In this document: one piece after another, positions 29,893-40,319 of the stretch | Position numbering within the stretch: position 1 is the stretch's first letter | Layout: each line of letters begins with the position of its first letter | NCBI RefSeq assembly: GCF_000472925.1 | Contig: NZ_AXAS01000031.1 | Span: 60,019 to 124,018 of the forward strand | Origin: Bradyrhizobium sp. Ec3.3 | GTDB lineage: Bacteria > Pseudomonadota > Alphaproteobacteria > Rhizobiales > Xanthobacteraceae | DNA: 64,000 nucleotides | Reading direction: 5' to 3' | Position numbers and translations under genes: made by a program | The notes under the pieces: model-generated | What the model was told of the DNA's origin: nothing | Databases searched by the model: none | What the model saw: the letters and a program-made list of their open reading frames with translations, nothing else

Positions 29893-31122
29893 ATGCCGGG
29901 CCCGCGTTACCCCAAGTCTCCCACCTCCGGGCCCGCTTCGTCGGGAGCGACCCGGCGCAGCGCGCTTGGGCTGCTATTGGGCGCGCCGCTGCTCTCGGCC
30001 TGCACCGGCGTGCAGCAGAGTCTCAGCCAGTTCTCCAATCCCTTCAGCTCCTCCTCGCAGCCGGCACCGGCCGGGCCGCAGCAGCAGGCCACCACCGCCG
30101 GCACCGGCGGGGTGAAGGTCGGCCTGATCCTGCCGCTGTCGGCCGCCGGCAATGCCGGGCTTGCTGCGCAGTCGATGCGCAACGCCGCGGAGATGGCGCT
30201 CGCCGAATTCCAGAACCCGAACGTCCAGCTCCTGATCAAGGACGACAACGGCACGCCGCAGGGCGCGCAAGGCGGCGCGCAGCAGGCGGTCGATGAAGGT
30301 GCGGAGATCATTCTGGGGCCGCTGTTCGCCCAATCCGTGCCCGCCGTCGCGCAGGTCGCGCGCACGCGCGGCATCTCGGTGATGGCGTTCTCGACCGATG
30401 CCAGCATCGCCGGCCGCGGCGTCTTCCTGTTGAGCTTCCTGCCCGAGTCGGACGTCAACCGCATCGTCGAATATTCCGCCAGCATCGGAAAGCGCTCCTT
30501 CGCGGCGCTGCTGCCGGAGAATGCCTATGGCAATGTGGTGGAGGCAGCCTTCAAGGCCGCCGTGCCGCGGCGGGGTGGACGCGTGGTTGCGTTCGAGAAA
30601 TTCGGCGGCGATCGCGCCACGCCGGCGCGCAACGTCGCGCAGGCGCTCGGCAGCGCGGACGCGCTGTTCATCGCCGATGACGGCGATTCCGTCGTCGCGG
30701 TGGCCGATGCGCTGACCGCGGCGGGCGCCAACCTGCGTAACATCCAGTTGCTCGGCACCGGCCTGTGGGACAATCCGCGCGTCTATGCCAGCCAGGCACT
30801 GCAAGGCGGTCTCTACGCCGCGCCGGACCCGGCGGGCTTTCGCGCCTTCTCCGGCCGCTACCGCACGAAATATGGCGCCGAGCCGGTGCGCACGGCGACG
30901 CTCGCCTATGATGCGGTGGCGCTCGTCGCAGCGCTCGCGCGCACGCAAGGCACCACGCGCTTCTCACAGGACGTTCTCACCAACGCGTCCGGCTTCGCCG
31001 GCATCGACGGCCTGTTCCGCTTCCGTGCGGATGGGACGAACGAGCGCGGGCTCGCGGTGATGAAGGTCACAACCGGCGGCGGCGTCGCGGTCGCAGGCTC
31101 GCCAAAGAGCTTTGGGGCGTGA
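29893..31122 (+). CDS. LpoA-like penicillin-binding-protein activator (periplasmic-binding fold lipoprotein)
   Basis: About 409 residues from ATG 29893. A Tat-like or Sec signal RRSALGLLLGAPLLSAC ends in a lipobox, then a serine/proline/glutamine linker, then a type 1 periplasmic-binding domain (VKVGLILPLSAAGNAGLAAQ, GPLFAQSVPAVAQVA). In gammaproteobacteria LpoA activates PBP1a; that role here is inferred from fold and from its place next to rsmI and yraN. Upstream in-frame ATG codons at 29785 and 29866 are less likely starts. Confidence 0.8.
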   Translation: MPGPRYPKSPTSGPASSGATRRSALGLLLGAPLLSACTGVQQSLSQFSNPFSSSSQPAPAGPQQQATTAGTGGVKVGLILPLSAAGNAGLAAQSMRNAAEMALAEFQNPNVQLLIKDDNGTPQGAQGGAQQAVDEGAEIILGPLFAQSVPAVAQVARTRGISVMAFSTDASIAGRGVFLLSFLPESDVNRIVEYSASIGKRSFAALLPENAYGNVVEAAFKAAVPRRGGRVVAFEKFGGDRATPARNVAQALGSADALFIADDGDSVVAVADALTAAGANLRNIQLLGTGLWDNPRVYASQALQGGLYAAPDPAGFRAFSGRYRTKYGAEPVRTATLAYDAVALVAALARTQGTTRFSQDVLTNASGFAGIDGLFRFRADGTNERGLAVMKVTTGGGVAVAGSPKSFGA

Positions 31123-31129
31123 TGGATCA

Positions 31130-31249
31130 CCTCTCCCGCTTGCGGGAGAGGTCAGCGCGCAGCGCCGGGTGAGGGCTCTCTCCTCTTGGGGATTCCCACC
31201 GCGGCGACACCCTCTCTCCCCAACCTTCCCCCGCAAGCGGGGGAGGGAG
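31130..31249. repeat. Palindromic intergenic element, family E copy 3
   Basis: Opens with CCTCTCCCGCTTGCGGGAGAGG (22-base hairpin given here as its arms CCTCTCCCGC and GCGGGAGAGG), then AGCGCGCAGCGCCGGGTGAGGG, and closes with CCCGCAAGCGGGGGAGG. It fills the gap between the convergent LpoA-like gene and hemW. Confidence 0.8.
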
Positions 31250-31273
31250 CGCAACGCCGATGCGGTTGATACG

Positions 31274-32431
31274 TTAAGCCGCCAGATCCGCCACTACCGC
31301 ATCGAGCACCGGAAAACCGCTGCTGGTCACGCGCAGGCGCCCCGTCGTGTCGACGGTGATCGCGCCTTCCTCGCGCAAGAGCGCGATGCGGCGGGGATCG
31401 AGCGGCCGGCCGGCGAGCGCGGCGTAGCGCTTGGGGTCGATGCCTTCGGCGAGCCGCAGCCCCATCAGCAGGAATTCGTCGGCGCGCTCCTCGCTGTTGA
31501 GGAGCTCGTCGGTGACGACGCCGTCGCCGTTGGTCTCGACCCGCATCAGCCAGGCTTCGGGACGCTTCTCGGTGGCAGTCGCGTGCCTGATGCCGTCGAT
31601 GTCGAGCCGGCCGTGCGCGCCGGGACCGATGCCGGCATATTCCTCGCCCCGCCAGTAGACCAGATTGTGCCGGCACTCGGCGCCGCGACGTGCGTGATTG
31701 GAAATCTCGTAGGCGGGCAGGCCGAGCTTGTCGCAGGTCTCTTGCGTCACGTCATAGAGCGCGCGCGCGACCGCCTCGTCCGGCGTCTTCAGCTTGCCGG
31801 CCTGGTGCAGGCCGAAGAACGGCGTGCCTTCCTCGATGGTAAGCTGATAGAGCGACAAATGCTCGGCGGCTTCATCGATGGCGTGGCGAAGCTCACCCTC
31901 CCACATTGCCGGCGTCTGGTCCGGGCGGGCGTAGATCAGGTCGAACGAGTAGCGGTCGAACGAGCGGCGTGCGATGGCAACCGCATCGAGAGCCTCGCGC
32001 GCGCTGTGGAGGCGTCCGAGCATCTTCAGCGAGACATCATCGAGCGCCTGCACGCCGAGCGAGACGCGGTTGACGCCGGCTGTGCGATAGCCGGCAAAGC
32101 GCGTGGCCTCGACGCTGGTCGGGTTGGCTTCCAGCGTGACTTCGACATCGCCAGCGACGCGCCAGTGCTTGCCGATCGCGTCTAACACGGCGCCGACGGT
32201 CGCCGGCTGCATCAGGGACGGCGTGCCGCCGCCGAGGAAGATCGAGGTGACGTCACGGCCGGGCGCGCGCTCGGCGGTGGTCTCGATCTCGCGGGCGAAG
32301 GCGCGGGCAAAGCGTTCCTCGTCGATCGCGGCGTGGCGGACATGGCTGTTGAAGTCGCAATACGGACATTTCGACAGGCAGAACGGCCAGTGCACGTAGA
32401 CGCCGAAGGCGCCCCTGTCAGCGCGGCTCAA
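31274..32431 (-). CDS. hemW: Radical SAM heme chaperone HemW
   Basis: About 385 residues. From TTG 32431 (GGAG seven bases before) it starts LSRADRGAFGVYVHWPF, with the 4Fe-4S ligands Cys18, Cys22 and Cys25 in FCLSKCPYC, and GGGTPSLM for SAM. HemW delivers heme to membrane cytochromes; it was long misannotated as an oxygen-independent coproporphyrinogen oxidase. TTG 32446 is an alternative. It overlaps rdgB by 14 bases. Confidence 0.92.
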   Translation of the reverse strand: MSRADRGAFGVYVHWPFCLSKCPYCDFNSHVRHAAIDEERFARAFAREIETTAERAPGRDVTSIFLGGGTPSLMQPATVGAVLDAIGKHWRVAGDVEVTLEANPTSVEATRFAGYRTAGVNRVSLGVQALDDVSLKMLGRLHSAREALDAVAIARRSFDRYSFDLIYARPDQTPAMWEGELRHAIDEAAEHLSLYQLTIEEGTPFFGLHQAGKLKTPDEAVARALYDVTQETCDKLGLPAYEISNHARRGAECRHNLVYWRGEEYAGIGPGAHGRLDIDGIRHATATEKRPEAWLMRVETNGDGVVTDELLNSEERADEFLLMGLRLAEGIDPKRYAALAGRPLDPRRIALLREEGAITVDTTGRLRVTSSGFPVLDAVVADLAA

Positions 32432-33053
32432 GGCAGATCTCCGCAAGTTTCACGAAGGCGCGGGCGCGGTGCGAGAGGCCAAGGCCCAATGGCGGCAGGC
32501 CGTGCTTCTCGATGCTTTCCATCTCGCCAAAGGTGCGCGCGTGGCCGTCGGGCAAAAACATCGGGTCGTAGCCGAAGCCGGCGGTGCCGCGCGGCGGCCA
32601 GACCAGCGTGCCGTCGACGCGCGCCTCGACCTCGTCGAGATGATCATCGGGCCAGGCGACGCAGAGTGCGGAAACGAAATGCGCCCTGCGCTTGTCCGGC
32701 GTGGTGGCGCCGCGCTCCCTTAACAGGCGCTCGATCTGCGCCATCGCCGCGGCAAAATCCTTTTTGGGGCCCGCCCAGCGCGCGCTGTAGATTCCCGGCG
32801 CGCCGTCGAGTGCGTCCACCACGATGCCGGAATCATCGGCGAAGGCCGGAAGCTTCATTGCCTTGGCAGCGGCGATCGCCTTGATCGCGGCATTGCTGCG
32901 AAAGTCGTTGCCGGTCTCTTCGGGCTCGTCGAGGCCAAGCTCGCCGGCCGAGACCGCCTCGACGCCGTGCGGCGCGAGCAGCTCCCGCATCTCGGCCAGC
33001 TTGCCGGGATTATGGGTCGCGATGATCAGCTTGCCTGTGATTCGCCGGTGCAT
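32418..33053 (-). CDS. rdgB: dITP/XTP pyrophosphatase (RdgB/HAM1)
   Basis: Removes inosine and xanthosine triphosphates from the nucleotide pool. 211 residues. IIATHNPGKLAEMRELL, FADDSGIVVDALDGAPGIYSAR and GTAGFGYDPMFLP are the family blocks. It starts 10 bases after the rph stop and forms the rph-rdgB-hemW group. Confidence 0.95.
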   Translation of the reverse strand: MHRRITGKLIIATHNPGKLAEMRELLAPHGVEAVSAGELGLDEPEETGNDFRSNAAIKAIAAAKAMKLPAFADDSGIVVDALDGAPGIYSARWAGPKKDFAAAMAQIERLLRERGATTPDKRRAHFVSALCVAWPDDHLDEVEARVDGTLVWPPRGTAGFGYDPMFLPDGHARTFGEMESIEKHGLPPLGLGLSHRARAFVKLAEICLEPR

Positions 33054-33063
33054 GGCCTATTGA

Positions 33064-33777
33064 CTACGCCACCGCCATTTTCTGCAAGTCCACGAGACGC
33101 GCGACACCCTTGCGGGCCAGCGCCATCAACGACAGGAACTCGCCTTCCGTGAACGGCTCGCGTTCTGCCGTTCCCTGCACCTCGATGATGCGGCCATCGC
33201 CCGTCATGACGAAATTGGCGTCGGTCTCGGCTTCGGAGTCCTCGGCATAATCGAGGTCGAGCACTGGGGTGCCGTTATAGATGCCGCAGGAGATCGCGGC
33301 GACGTTGTCGCGCAGCACGTTGGCCTTGACCATGTTGCGCGTCTTCATCCAGTTGACACAGTCGGCCAGCGCGACCCAGGCACCGGTGATCGAGGCCGTG
33401 CGCGTGCCGCCGTCGGCCTGGAGCACATCGCAATCGACCGTGATCTGGCGTTCGCCGAGCGCTTCGAGATCGACGATGGTGCGAAGCGAGCGGCCGATCA
33501 GGCGCTGGATCTCGACGGTACGGCCGCTCTGCTTGCCGGCGGAAGCCTCGCGGCGGGTACGTTCCGAGGTCGCACGCGGCAGCATGCCGTATTCGGCGGT
33601 GACCCAGCCACGGCCCTGGCCCTTCAGCCACGGCGGCAGGCGGTCTTCCAGCGTGGCGGTGACCAGCACATGGGTGTCGCCGAATTTCACCAGGCAGGAG
33701 CCTTCCGCATATTTGACCACGCCGCGCTCCAGCGTCACGGGGCGCAATTCGTCGGGCGCACGGCGGCTTGGCCGCAT
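33064..33777 (-). CDS. rph: Ribonuclease PH
   Basis: Phosphorolytic 3'-5' exoribonuclease that trims tRNA precursors. 237 residues from ATG 33777, starting MRPSRRAPDELRPVTLERG. EYGMLPRATSERTRREA and the phosphate-binding GGTRTASITGA region are intact. The frame extends upstream to 33942 but the longer start crosses the promoter region shared with the divergent hrcA. Confidence 0.96.
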   Translation of the reverse strand: MRPSRRAPDELRPVTLERGVVKYAEGSCLVKFGDTHVLVTATLEDRLPPWLKGQGRGWVTAEYGMLPRATSERTRREASAGKQSGRTVEIQRLIGRSLRTIVDLEALGERQITVDCDVLQADGGTRTASITGAWVALADCVNWMKTRNMVKANVLRDNVAAISCGIYNGTPVLDLDYAEDSEAETDANFVMTGDGRIIEVQGTAEREPFTEGEFLSLMALARKGVARLVDLQKMAVA

Positions 33778-33961
33778 GGGAAATCCTCCAAAACTCGCAG
33801 GGAAAAGGCTGTTCGCGGTGCTTGTAGGAGGGGGAAGGGGGCCCGGCAAGGCCTTTTCCCCCCGGGGGCGGCGAAACGCCGTCCCCACCCTGGCCAAAGA
33901 CGCGCTTGTCAGGGGCCTTCCGGATGGACAAATTATGTGCATCTGAGAGGAGTTACCGTCT

Positions 33962-35050
33962 GTGGCCCATCACGATCCGATTCATCTGATCGCGCCGCGC
34001 GCGGGCCTCGCCCAGCTCAACGAGCGTTCCCGCGACATCTTTCGTCAAATCGTCGAGAGTTATCTGGCGACGGGCGAGCCGGTCGGCTCCCGCAATATTT
34101 CGCGCCTGATCGCGCTGCCGCTGTCGCCGGCCTCGGTGCGCAACGTCATGGCCGACCTGGAACAGCTCGGCCTGATCTATGCCCCGCATACCTCCGCCGG
34201 CCGGCTGCCGACGGAACTCGGCCTGCGCTTCTTCGTCGATGCCCTGATGCAGGTCGGCGAGCTCAACGAGGCCGAGCGGCAATCGATCCAGAGCCAGCTC
34301 ACCACTGTCGGCCATGCCCAATCGGTCGAGGCGGCGCTGGAGGAGGCGTTGACGCGGCTGTCGGGCCTCACCCGCGCCGCGGCCGTGGTCTTGACGCCGA
34401 AGTCCAATGCGCGGCTGAAGCATATCGAGTTCGTCCGTCTGGAACCCGAGCGGGCGCTGGTGATCCTGGTCGGCGAGGATGGCCAGGTCGAAAACCGCGT
34501 GCTGACGCTGCCGCCCGGGGTTCCCTCCTCGGCGCTGACGGAGGCTTCCAACTTCCTCAATGCCCGTATCCGCGGCCGTACCCTCGCCGAGGCGCGGCTC
34601 GAGCTGGAAACCGCCCTCGGGCAGGCCCGCGCCGAGCTTGACCAGCTCACCCAGAAGGTGATCGCGGCGGGCATCGCGAGCTGGTCCGGCGGCGAGAACG
34701 AGGACCGCCAGCTCATCGTGCGCGGCCACGCCAATCTGCTCGAAGACCTGCATGCGCTGGAGGATCTCGAGCGGGTGCGGCTGCTGTTCGACGATCTCGA
34801 GACCAAGCGCGGCGTGATCGACCTGCTCGGGCGCGCCGAGACCGCCGAGGGCGTGCGCATCTTCATCGGCTCGGAGAACAAGCTGTTTTCGCTGTCGGGC
34901 TCCTCGACGATCATCTCGCCGTATCGGGATGCCGCCGGTCATATCGTGGGCGTTCTGGGTGTGATCGGGCCGACGCGGCTGAATTATGCCCGCGTGATCC
35001 CGACCGTGGACTATGCCGCCCGCATCGTCAGCCGCCTTCTGGGTGGCTGA
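33962..35050 (+). CDS. hrcA: Heat-inducible transcription repressor HrcA
   Basis: 362 residues from GTG 33962, preceded by GAGAGGAGTT. N-terminal winged helix (LNERSRDIFRQIVESYLATGEPVGSRNISR) and the C-terminal GAF-like domain (IGSENKLFSLSGSSTIISPYR, VIGPTRLNYARVIP). HrcA represses groESL through CIRCE operators with GroEL as co-repressor. I found no CIRCE (TTAGCACTC-N9-GAGTGCTAA) upstream of hrcA, grpE or dnaK, so its targets lie outside this window. Confidence 0.95.
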   Translation: MAHHDPIHLIAPRAGLAQLNERSRDIFRQIVESYLATGEPVGSRNISRLIALPLSPASVRNVMADLEQLGLIYAPHTSAGRLPTELGLRFFVDALMQVGELNEAERQSIQSQLTTVGHAQSVEAALEEALTRLSGLTRAAAVVLTPKSNARLKHIEFVRLEPERALVILVGEDGQVENRVLTLPPGVPSSALTEASNFLNARIRGRTLAEARLELETALGQARAELDQLTQKVIAAGIASWSGGENEDRQLIVRGHANLLEDLHALEDLERVRLLFDDLETKRGVIDLLGRAETAEGVRIFIGSENKLFSLSGSSTIISPYRDAAGHIVGVLGVIGPTRLNYARVIPTVDYAARIVSRLLGG

Positions 35051-35076
35051 CGCCCGTTTTCGCCTGATCACGGGCG

Positions 35077-35105
35077 CTTGATTTTCGCGCTGCGAAGCAC
35101 GATAT
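35077..35105 (+). promoter_or_regulatory. Possible heat-shock (RpoH-type) promoter of grpE
   Basis: CTTGATT at 35077-35083 and CACGATAT at 35098-35105 with a 14-base spacer resemble the alphaproteobacterial RpoH pattern. It is in the 99-base gap between hrcA and grpE, 45 bases before the grpE start. The -35 match is good and the -10 match is partial. Confidence 0.4.
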
Positions 35106-35149
35106 CCCGGCGAGAAAAATCCCTTGAGACGAGTTCGAGAAGGCAGCCG

Positions 35150-35764
35150 ATGACCGATCCAGACCGGCAACCTGAAGACACGACCGCGCCGACCGGCGAG
35201 CCCGTTGTGTCGAAGCCCTACATCATGCCCGACGACCCGGAGCCCGGTTCGGTCGAGATCCTGCAGAAGGAAGCGGCTGAGGCGCGCGACCGCATGCTGC
35301 GGACGCTGGCCGAGATGGAAAACCTGCGCAAGCGCACCACCAAGGAGGTCGCCGACGCCAGGCTCTACGGCATCACCGGCTTTGCGCGCGACGTGCTCGA
35401 TATCGCCGACAACCTCCAGCGTGCGCTCGATGCGGTGCCGGCCGAGGCGCGTGCCAATGCCGATCCCGGCCTGACCGCGCTGATCGAGGGCGTGGAGCTC
35501 ACCGAGCGCTCGCTGCTCAACGCGCTGGAAAAGCACGGCGTGAAGAAGTTCGACCCCTCGGGCCAGAAGTTCGATCCGAATTTCCAGCAGGCGATGTTCG
35601 AGGTGCCCGATCCGTCGGTGCCGTCGGGCACCGTGGTTCAGGTGGTCCAGGCCGGCTACACCATCGGCGAGCGCGTGCTGCGCCCGGCCCTCGTCGGCGT
35701 CGCCAAGGGCGGTGCGAAAGCCGCTGCCGCCGCTAACAACAACGAGTCGAACGGCGCGGCGTGA
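35150..35764 (+). CDS. grpE: Nucleotide exchange factor GrpE
   Basis: 204 residues from ATG 35150 (AGAAGG ribosome site). A long helix (EILQKEAAEARDRMLRTLAEMENLRKR in two stretches) makes the coiled-coil stalk, and the C-terminal beta domain is VVQVVQAGYTIGERVLRPALVGVAKG. GrpE releases ADP from DnaK. It follows hrcA on the same strand. Confidence 0.96.
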   Translation: MTDPDRQPEDTTAPTGEPVVSKPYIMPDDPEPGSVEILQKEAAEARDRMLRTLAEMENLRKRTTKEVADARLYGITGFARDVLDIADNLQRALDAVPAEARANADPGLTALIEGVELTERSLLNALEKHGVKKFDPSGQKFDPNFQQAMFEVPDPSVPSGTVVQVVQAGYTIGERVLRPALVGVAKGGAKAAAAANNNESNGAA

Positions 35765-35795
35765 GCCGCGCTTCCCGCGTTCCCACAGACCTCGA

Positions 35796-35908
35796 CCCTC
35801 ATGGTGAGGAGGTGCGCTAGCGCCCTCTCGAACCATGAAGGCCCCCGCTGCGGCAGCTCGGCCTTCATCCTTCGAGACGACCGCTTCGCGGTCTCCTCAG
35901 GATGAGGG
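35796..35908. repeat. CCCTCATGGTGAGGAG repeat element, family F
   Basis: Outer arms CCCTCAT and ATGAGGG; inside, GGTGAGGAGGTGCGC, GGCC stems and CCTTCGAGACGACCGCTTCG followed by GGTCTCCTCAGG. This type is widespread in Bradyrhizobium genomes as far as I know; only one copy is in this window. It separates the convergent grpE and nicotinamidase genes. Confidence 0.7.
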
Positions 35909-35926
35909 TTTAGCATCGCGCATAGC

Positions 35927-36649
35927 TTACGCCGTCGCCGCGATATCCGCAGACTGGATCCGCTTCACGCCCGCCTTGGCCATGTCGGCCCAGGCCTTGG
36001 CCAGCGAGCCCTGGGTGTCGATGCCACGGCAGGCGTCCTCCACCACATAGACTTCGAAGCCGGCCTTGCGCGCGTCGAGCGCGGTCCAGGCGACGCAAAA
36101 ATCGGTCGCGAGGCCCGCGACGAAGACGCGCTTGATCTTGCGCGACTTCAGGTAGGCGGCAAGCCCCGTCGATGTCTTGCCGTCGGCCTCGAGGAAAGCC
36201 GAGTAGCTGTCGACGTCCTTGTGAAAGCCCTTGCGGATGATGAGCTCGGCCTGCGGGATCGACAGGTCCTTCGAGAGCGCGGCGCCGTCAGTGCCCTGCA
36301 CGCAATGGTCGGGCCACAGCACCTGCTTGCCGTAGGGCAGGTCAATGGTCTCGAACGGCTTCTTGCCGGAATGAACGGAGGCGAACGACACGTGCCCCGG
36401 CGTGTGCCAGTCCTGCGTCATCACGATGTTGGCGAACGATTTTGCGATCTTGTTGATCACCGGCACCACCTGCTCGCCTTCCTTCACGGCAAGGCTGCCG
36501 CCGGGAAGGAAGCAGTTTTGCACGTCGATCACGAGCAGCGCGGAGGCATCGTCGGGCTTGATCGCCGTCGCTGCCCAGAGCTTGCTTGAAACGAGGCTCG
36601 CGAGAGCAACAGTCGAAACGCCCGCGAGTACTCTGCGCCGATCCAGCAT
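35927..36649 (-). CDS. pncA: Nicotinamidase, Tat-exported isochorismatase-fold hydrolase
   Basis: Deamidates nicotinamide to nicotinate. 240 residues from ATG 36649 (GGAGG ribosome site). Residues 1-26 look like a Tat signal (LDRRRVLAGVSTVAL...LWA). The catalytic triad is Asp42, Lys140 and Cys185, and the metal ligands are Asp80, His82, His86 and probably His115 (WPDHC). DSYSAF and GLATDFCV are typical of PncA rather than of other isochorismatase-like enzymes. Export of a nicotinamidase is unusual against the cytosolic enterobacterial enzyme. It lies between grpE and dnaK. Confidence 0.85.
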   Translation of the reverse strand: MLDRRRVLAGVSTVALASLVSSKLWAATAIKPDDASALLVIDVQNCFLPGGSLAVKEGEQVVPVINKIAKSFANIVMTQDWHTPGHVSFASVHSGKKPFETIDLPYGKQVLWPDHCVQGTDGAALSKDLSIPQAELIIRKGFHKDVDSYSAFLEADGKTSTGLAAYLKSRKIKRVFVAGLATDFCVAWTALDARKAGFEVYVVEDACRGIDTQGSLAKAWADMAKAGVKRIQSADIAATA

Positions 36650-36774
36650 CGTACGTCCTCCCTCCAGGATGAACCCAACGGAAGCAGAGGCTAGTTCCAT
36701 TTGTGTACAAACAAAAGCCCGAAAATGCGGCCGGGTTTGGCTAGCGCTTGGGCCTCGGCCTCGTACTCGGTTCG

Positions 36775-36793
36775 CCTCTCCCGCGGGGGAGGG
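36775..36793. repeat. Fragment of family E palindrome
   Basis: CCTCTCCCGCGGGGGAGGG is a short degenerate hairpin of the E type in the gap between the exported protein gene and the nicotinamidase gene, both on the minus strand. Confidence 0.55.
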
Positions 36794-36818
36794 AGCGCCA
36801 TCTCGCGCGTGAATTCAC

Positions 36819-37757
36819 TTAGCCTTTGGGCTGGATGCCGTCGCGTACCGCGCGGAAGCGGGTGAAGGCCTCCGACCACTGGTCGCGCGGGGCGCTGGCG
36901 ATGATGCGCAGTGACGTGCCGCCGCCGAAGCGGATCCACTGCACCACCGTGACCGCTGTCTTGTCCTTGCCGCTGACGCCGTCGAGGCGGGTTTCCATTG
37001 CCGGCTGGCCGTTGACGCGGATCTGCTCGGACATGGTGATCCTGGACTCGCGCATGCCGGGGATCTGCATCGCCGCTTCCTGCGCGAAACGGGCGCGGTC
37101 GTCCGGCTGCTGCGGCGTTGCGCCGATCAGGCCGATGATCATGTACGGCTTGGGCTCGAAGCCCGTGGTCTCGTCGCCGTCGGCCAACACGATGCTGGCG
37201 CCCGGCGACAGCGTGCGGACGTTCTTGAAGTCGGCGAGATCGGTGATCCTGAACGGCATCTGCGCGAGCTGCTCGTCGACCGGCACCTCCTTGCGCGTCA
37301 CCGCGGTGGCGAACATCTGCCGAACCGCGTCGTCCGAGTAGATCTTGGTGGCGTTCTCGGGGATCTGCACGGCGACATAGCCGGAGAAGCCGGTGCCTGG
37401 CACGATCATCGAATAGCGCTTCACAGTTGCCGTGCCGGCCTTGCCGGTCTCGACGGTGTAATAGGCAAGGCCCGCCGGCGTATCGAGCTTGTCCGGCTTG
37501 ATGCCGCCGGCGCCGCCGGGATTGGCCTTGAAGGCGTTGGCGACCTCGCCATAGGCGTCGGGCGGCAACTCGGTGACCAGCACCTTCACGCCTCCGTCGT
37601 CGCTCTCGAAGCCCGGAAAGGTCTTGGCCGGGGAGAGGCCGATCAAAGGCACCATGCCGACGCGCGCACCCGGCGCGAAAACGGCATCGGCCGCGAGGGC
37701 CGGAACGGCGGAAACAATGAGAAGGGCAAGCGCGGCGAGGGGGCGTATCAATTTCAT
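36819..37757 (-). CDS. Exported protein of unknown function
   Basis: 312 residues with a clear signal peptide (KLIRPLAALALLIVSAVPALA, cleavage after residue 22). The mature protein has repeated beta-strand pattern segments (VGMVPLIGLSPAKTF, GFEPKPYMIIGLIGATPQQP, WIRFGGGTSLRIIASAPRDQW). No motif I recognise. Composition is typical of a periplasmic protein with single domains of about 120 and 150 residues. It is divergent from dnaK. Confidence 0.75.
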   Translation of the reverse strand: MKLIRPLAALALLIVSAVPALAADAVFAPGARVGMVPLIGLSPAKTFPGFESDDGGVKVLVTELPPDAYGEVANAFKANPGGAGGIKPDKLDTPAGLAYYTVETGKAGTATVKRYSMIVPGTGFSGYVAVQIPENATKIYSDDAVRQMFATAVTRKEVPVDEQLAQMPFRITDLADFKNVRTLSPGASIVLADGDETTGFEPKPYMIIGLIGATPQQPDDRARFAQEAAMQIPGMRESRITMSEQIRVNGQPAMETRLDGVSGKDKTAVTVVQWIRFGGGTSLRIIASAPRDQWSEAFTRFRAVRDGIQPKG

Positions 37758-38179
37758 GGCTAGTCTACTTGGTCCACATTGAGGCCGTTCGATGGTGGGG
37801 CATCGGGCCCCTTTGTCGCGCGGGGCGCGGCCCTGGCGGTGCTGTCCGGCCGCCCGGTTTTGTCGCCCGGACTATTAACGGGTTTGGCTGCGCCGTAACA
37901 GGGTGGGGCACGATCGGACATGGCCGGGCGCTGAGGCTGGCCCTGAGGATTGAACCCGTTAATAAACCCTCACCGCGAGGGGTCTTTGAGGCCGGTATGA
38001 TCTTCCAAAACCCAATGTTTTCGCGGCTGAAACTTGCGTTCGGTCCTTGCGGGCCCCTCCCCCCCTCCTATATGAGCCTCAACCATCGCAATATCGCGGA
38101 TGTTTGATCTTAGGGGGTTTTGGATCGGGTGCCTTCTGGGCCCAACCAACCTGCCGCAATAAAGAAGGATATCAGGACC
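37758..38179. other. 422-base leader/promoter region of dnaK
   Basis: Contains the promoters of the divergent exported protein gene and of dnaK. The RpoH-like promoter at 38046-38073 is the only element I can support. The stretch 37780-37960 is GC-rich without a credible open frame. Confidence 0.5.
38046..38073 (+). promoter_or_regulatory. Heat-shock (RpoH-type) promoter of dnaK
   Basis: CTTGCGG at 38046-38052 and CCTATAT at 38067-38073 are separated by 14 bases, matching the alphaproteobacterial sigma-32 pattern (CTTG...CCTATAT). It lies about 107 bases before the dnaK start and has the same spacing as the grpE candidate. Confidence 0.6.
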
Positions 38180-40081
<1,902 letters not shown>

Positions 40082-40129
40082 AGCCCGCGAGGGTCATGAT
40101 GCGGATGGCTTGGACCCATAATGCGACGG

Positions 40130-40150
40130 CCTTCCCCCGACAGGGGGAGG
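40130..40150. terminator. Hairpin between dnaK and dnaJ
   Basis: TCCCCC (40133-40138), GACA loop and GGGGGA (40143-40148) make a 6-bp stem, extended imperfectly on both sides and followed by CTTTCG. It may attenuate read-through from dnaK to dnaJ or stabilise the dnaK transcript. Confidence 0.45.
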
Positions 40151-40319
40151 CTTTCGCGCCGGGCCGAACGGGGCGCCTCCTCGTTACGATCGATCAACTC
40201 CCAGCCGCTCTTCTGAACGCTGCTTTGCAGTCCTCTGCCGCAAGGCGCGAGGGCGCTCGTATCGTCGCGTGGCGACGTTGTTTCACCCCGACGTGAACTG
40301 CGACTAGACCGGGTTCAAC

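Noticed and set aside
33778..33961. CIRCE operator upstream of hrcA
   Set aside because: No TTAGCACTC-N9-GAGTGCTAA-like sequence found here, before grpE or before dnaK.
33953..35836. 627-codon minus-strand open frame
   Set aside because: Antisense to hrcA and grpE, both with recognisable domains; no motif in the long frame.
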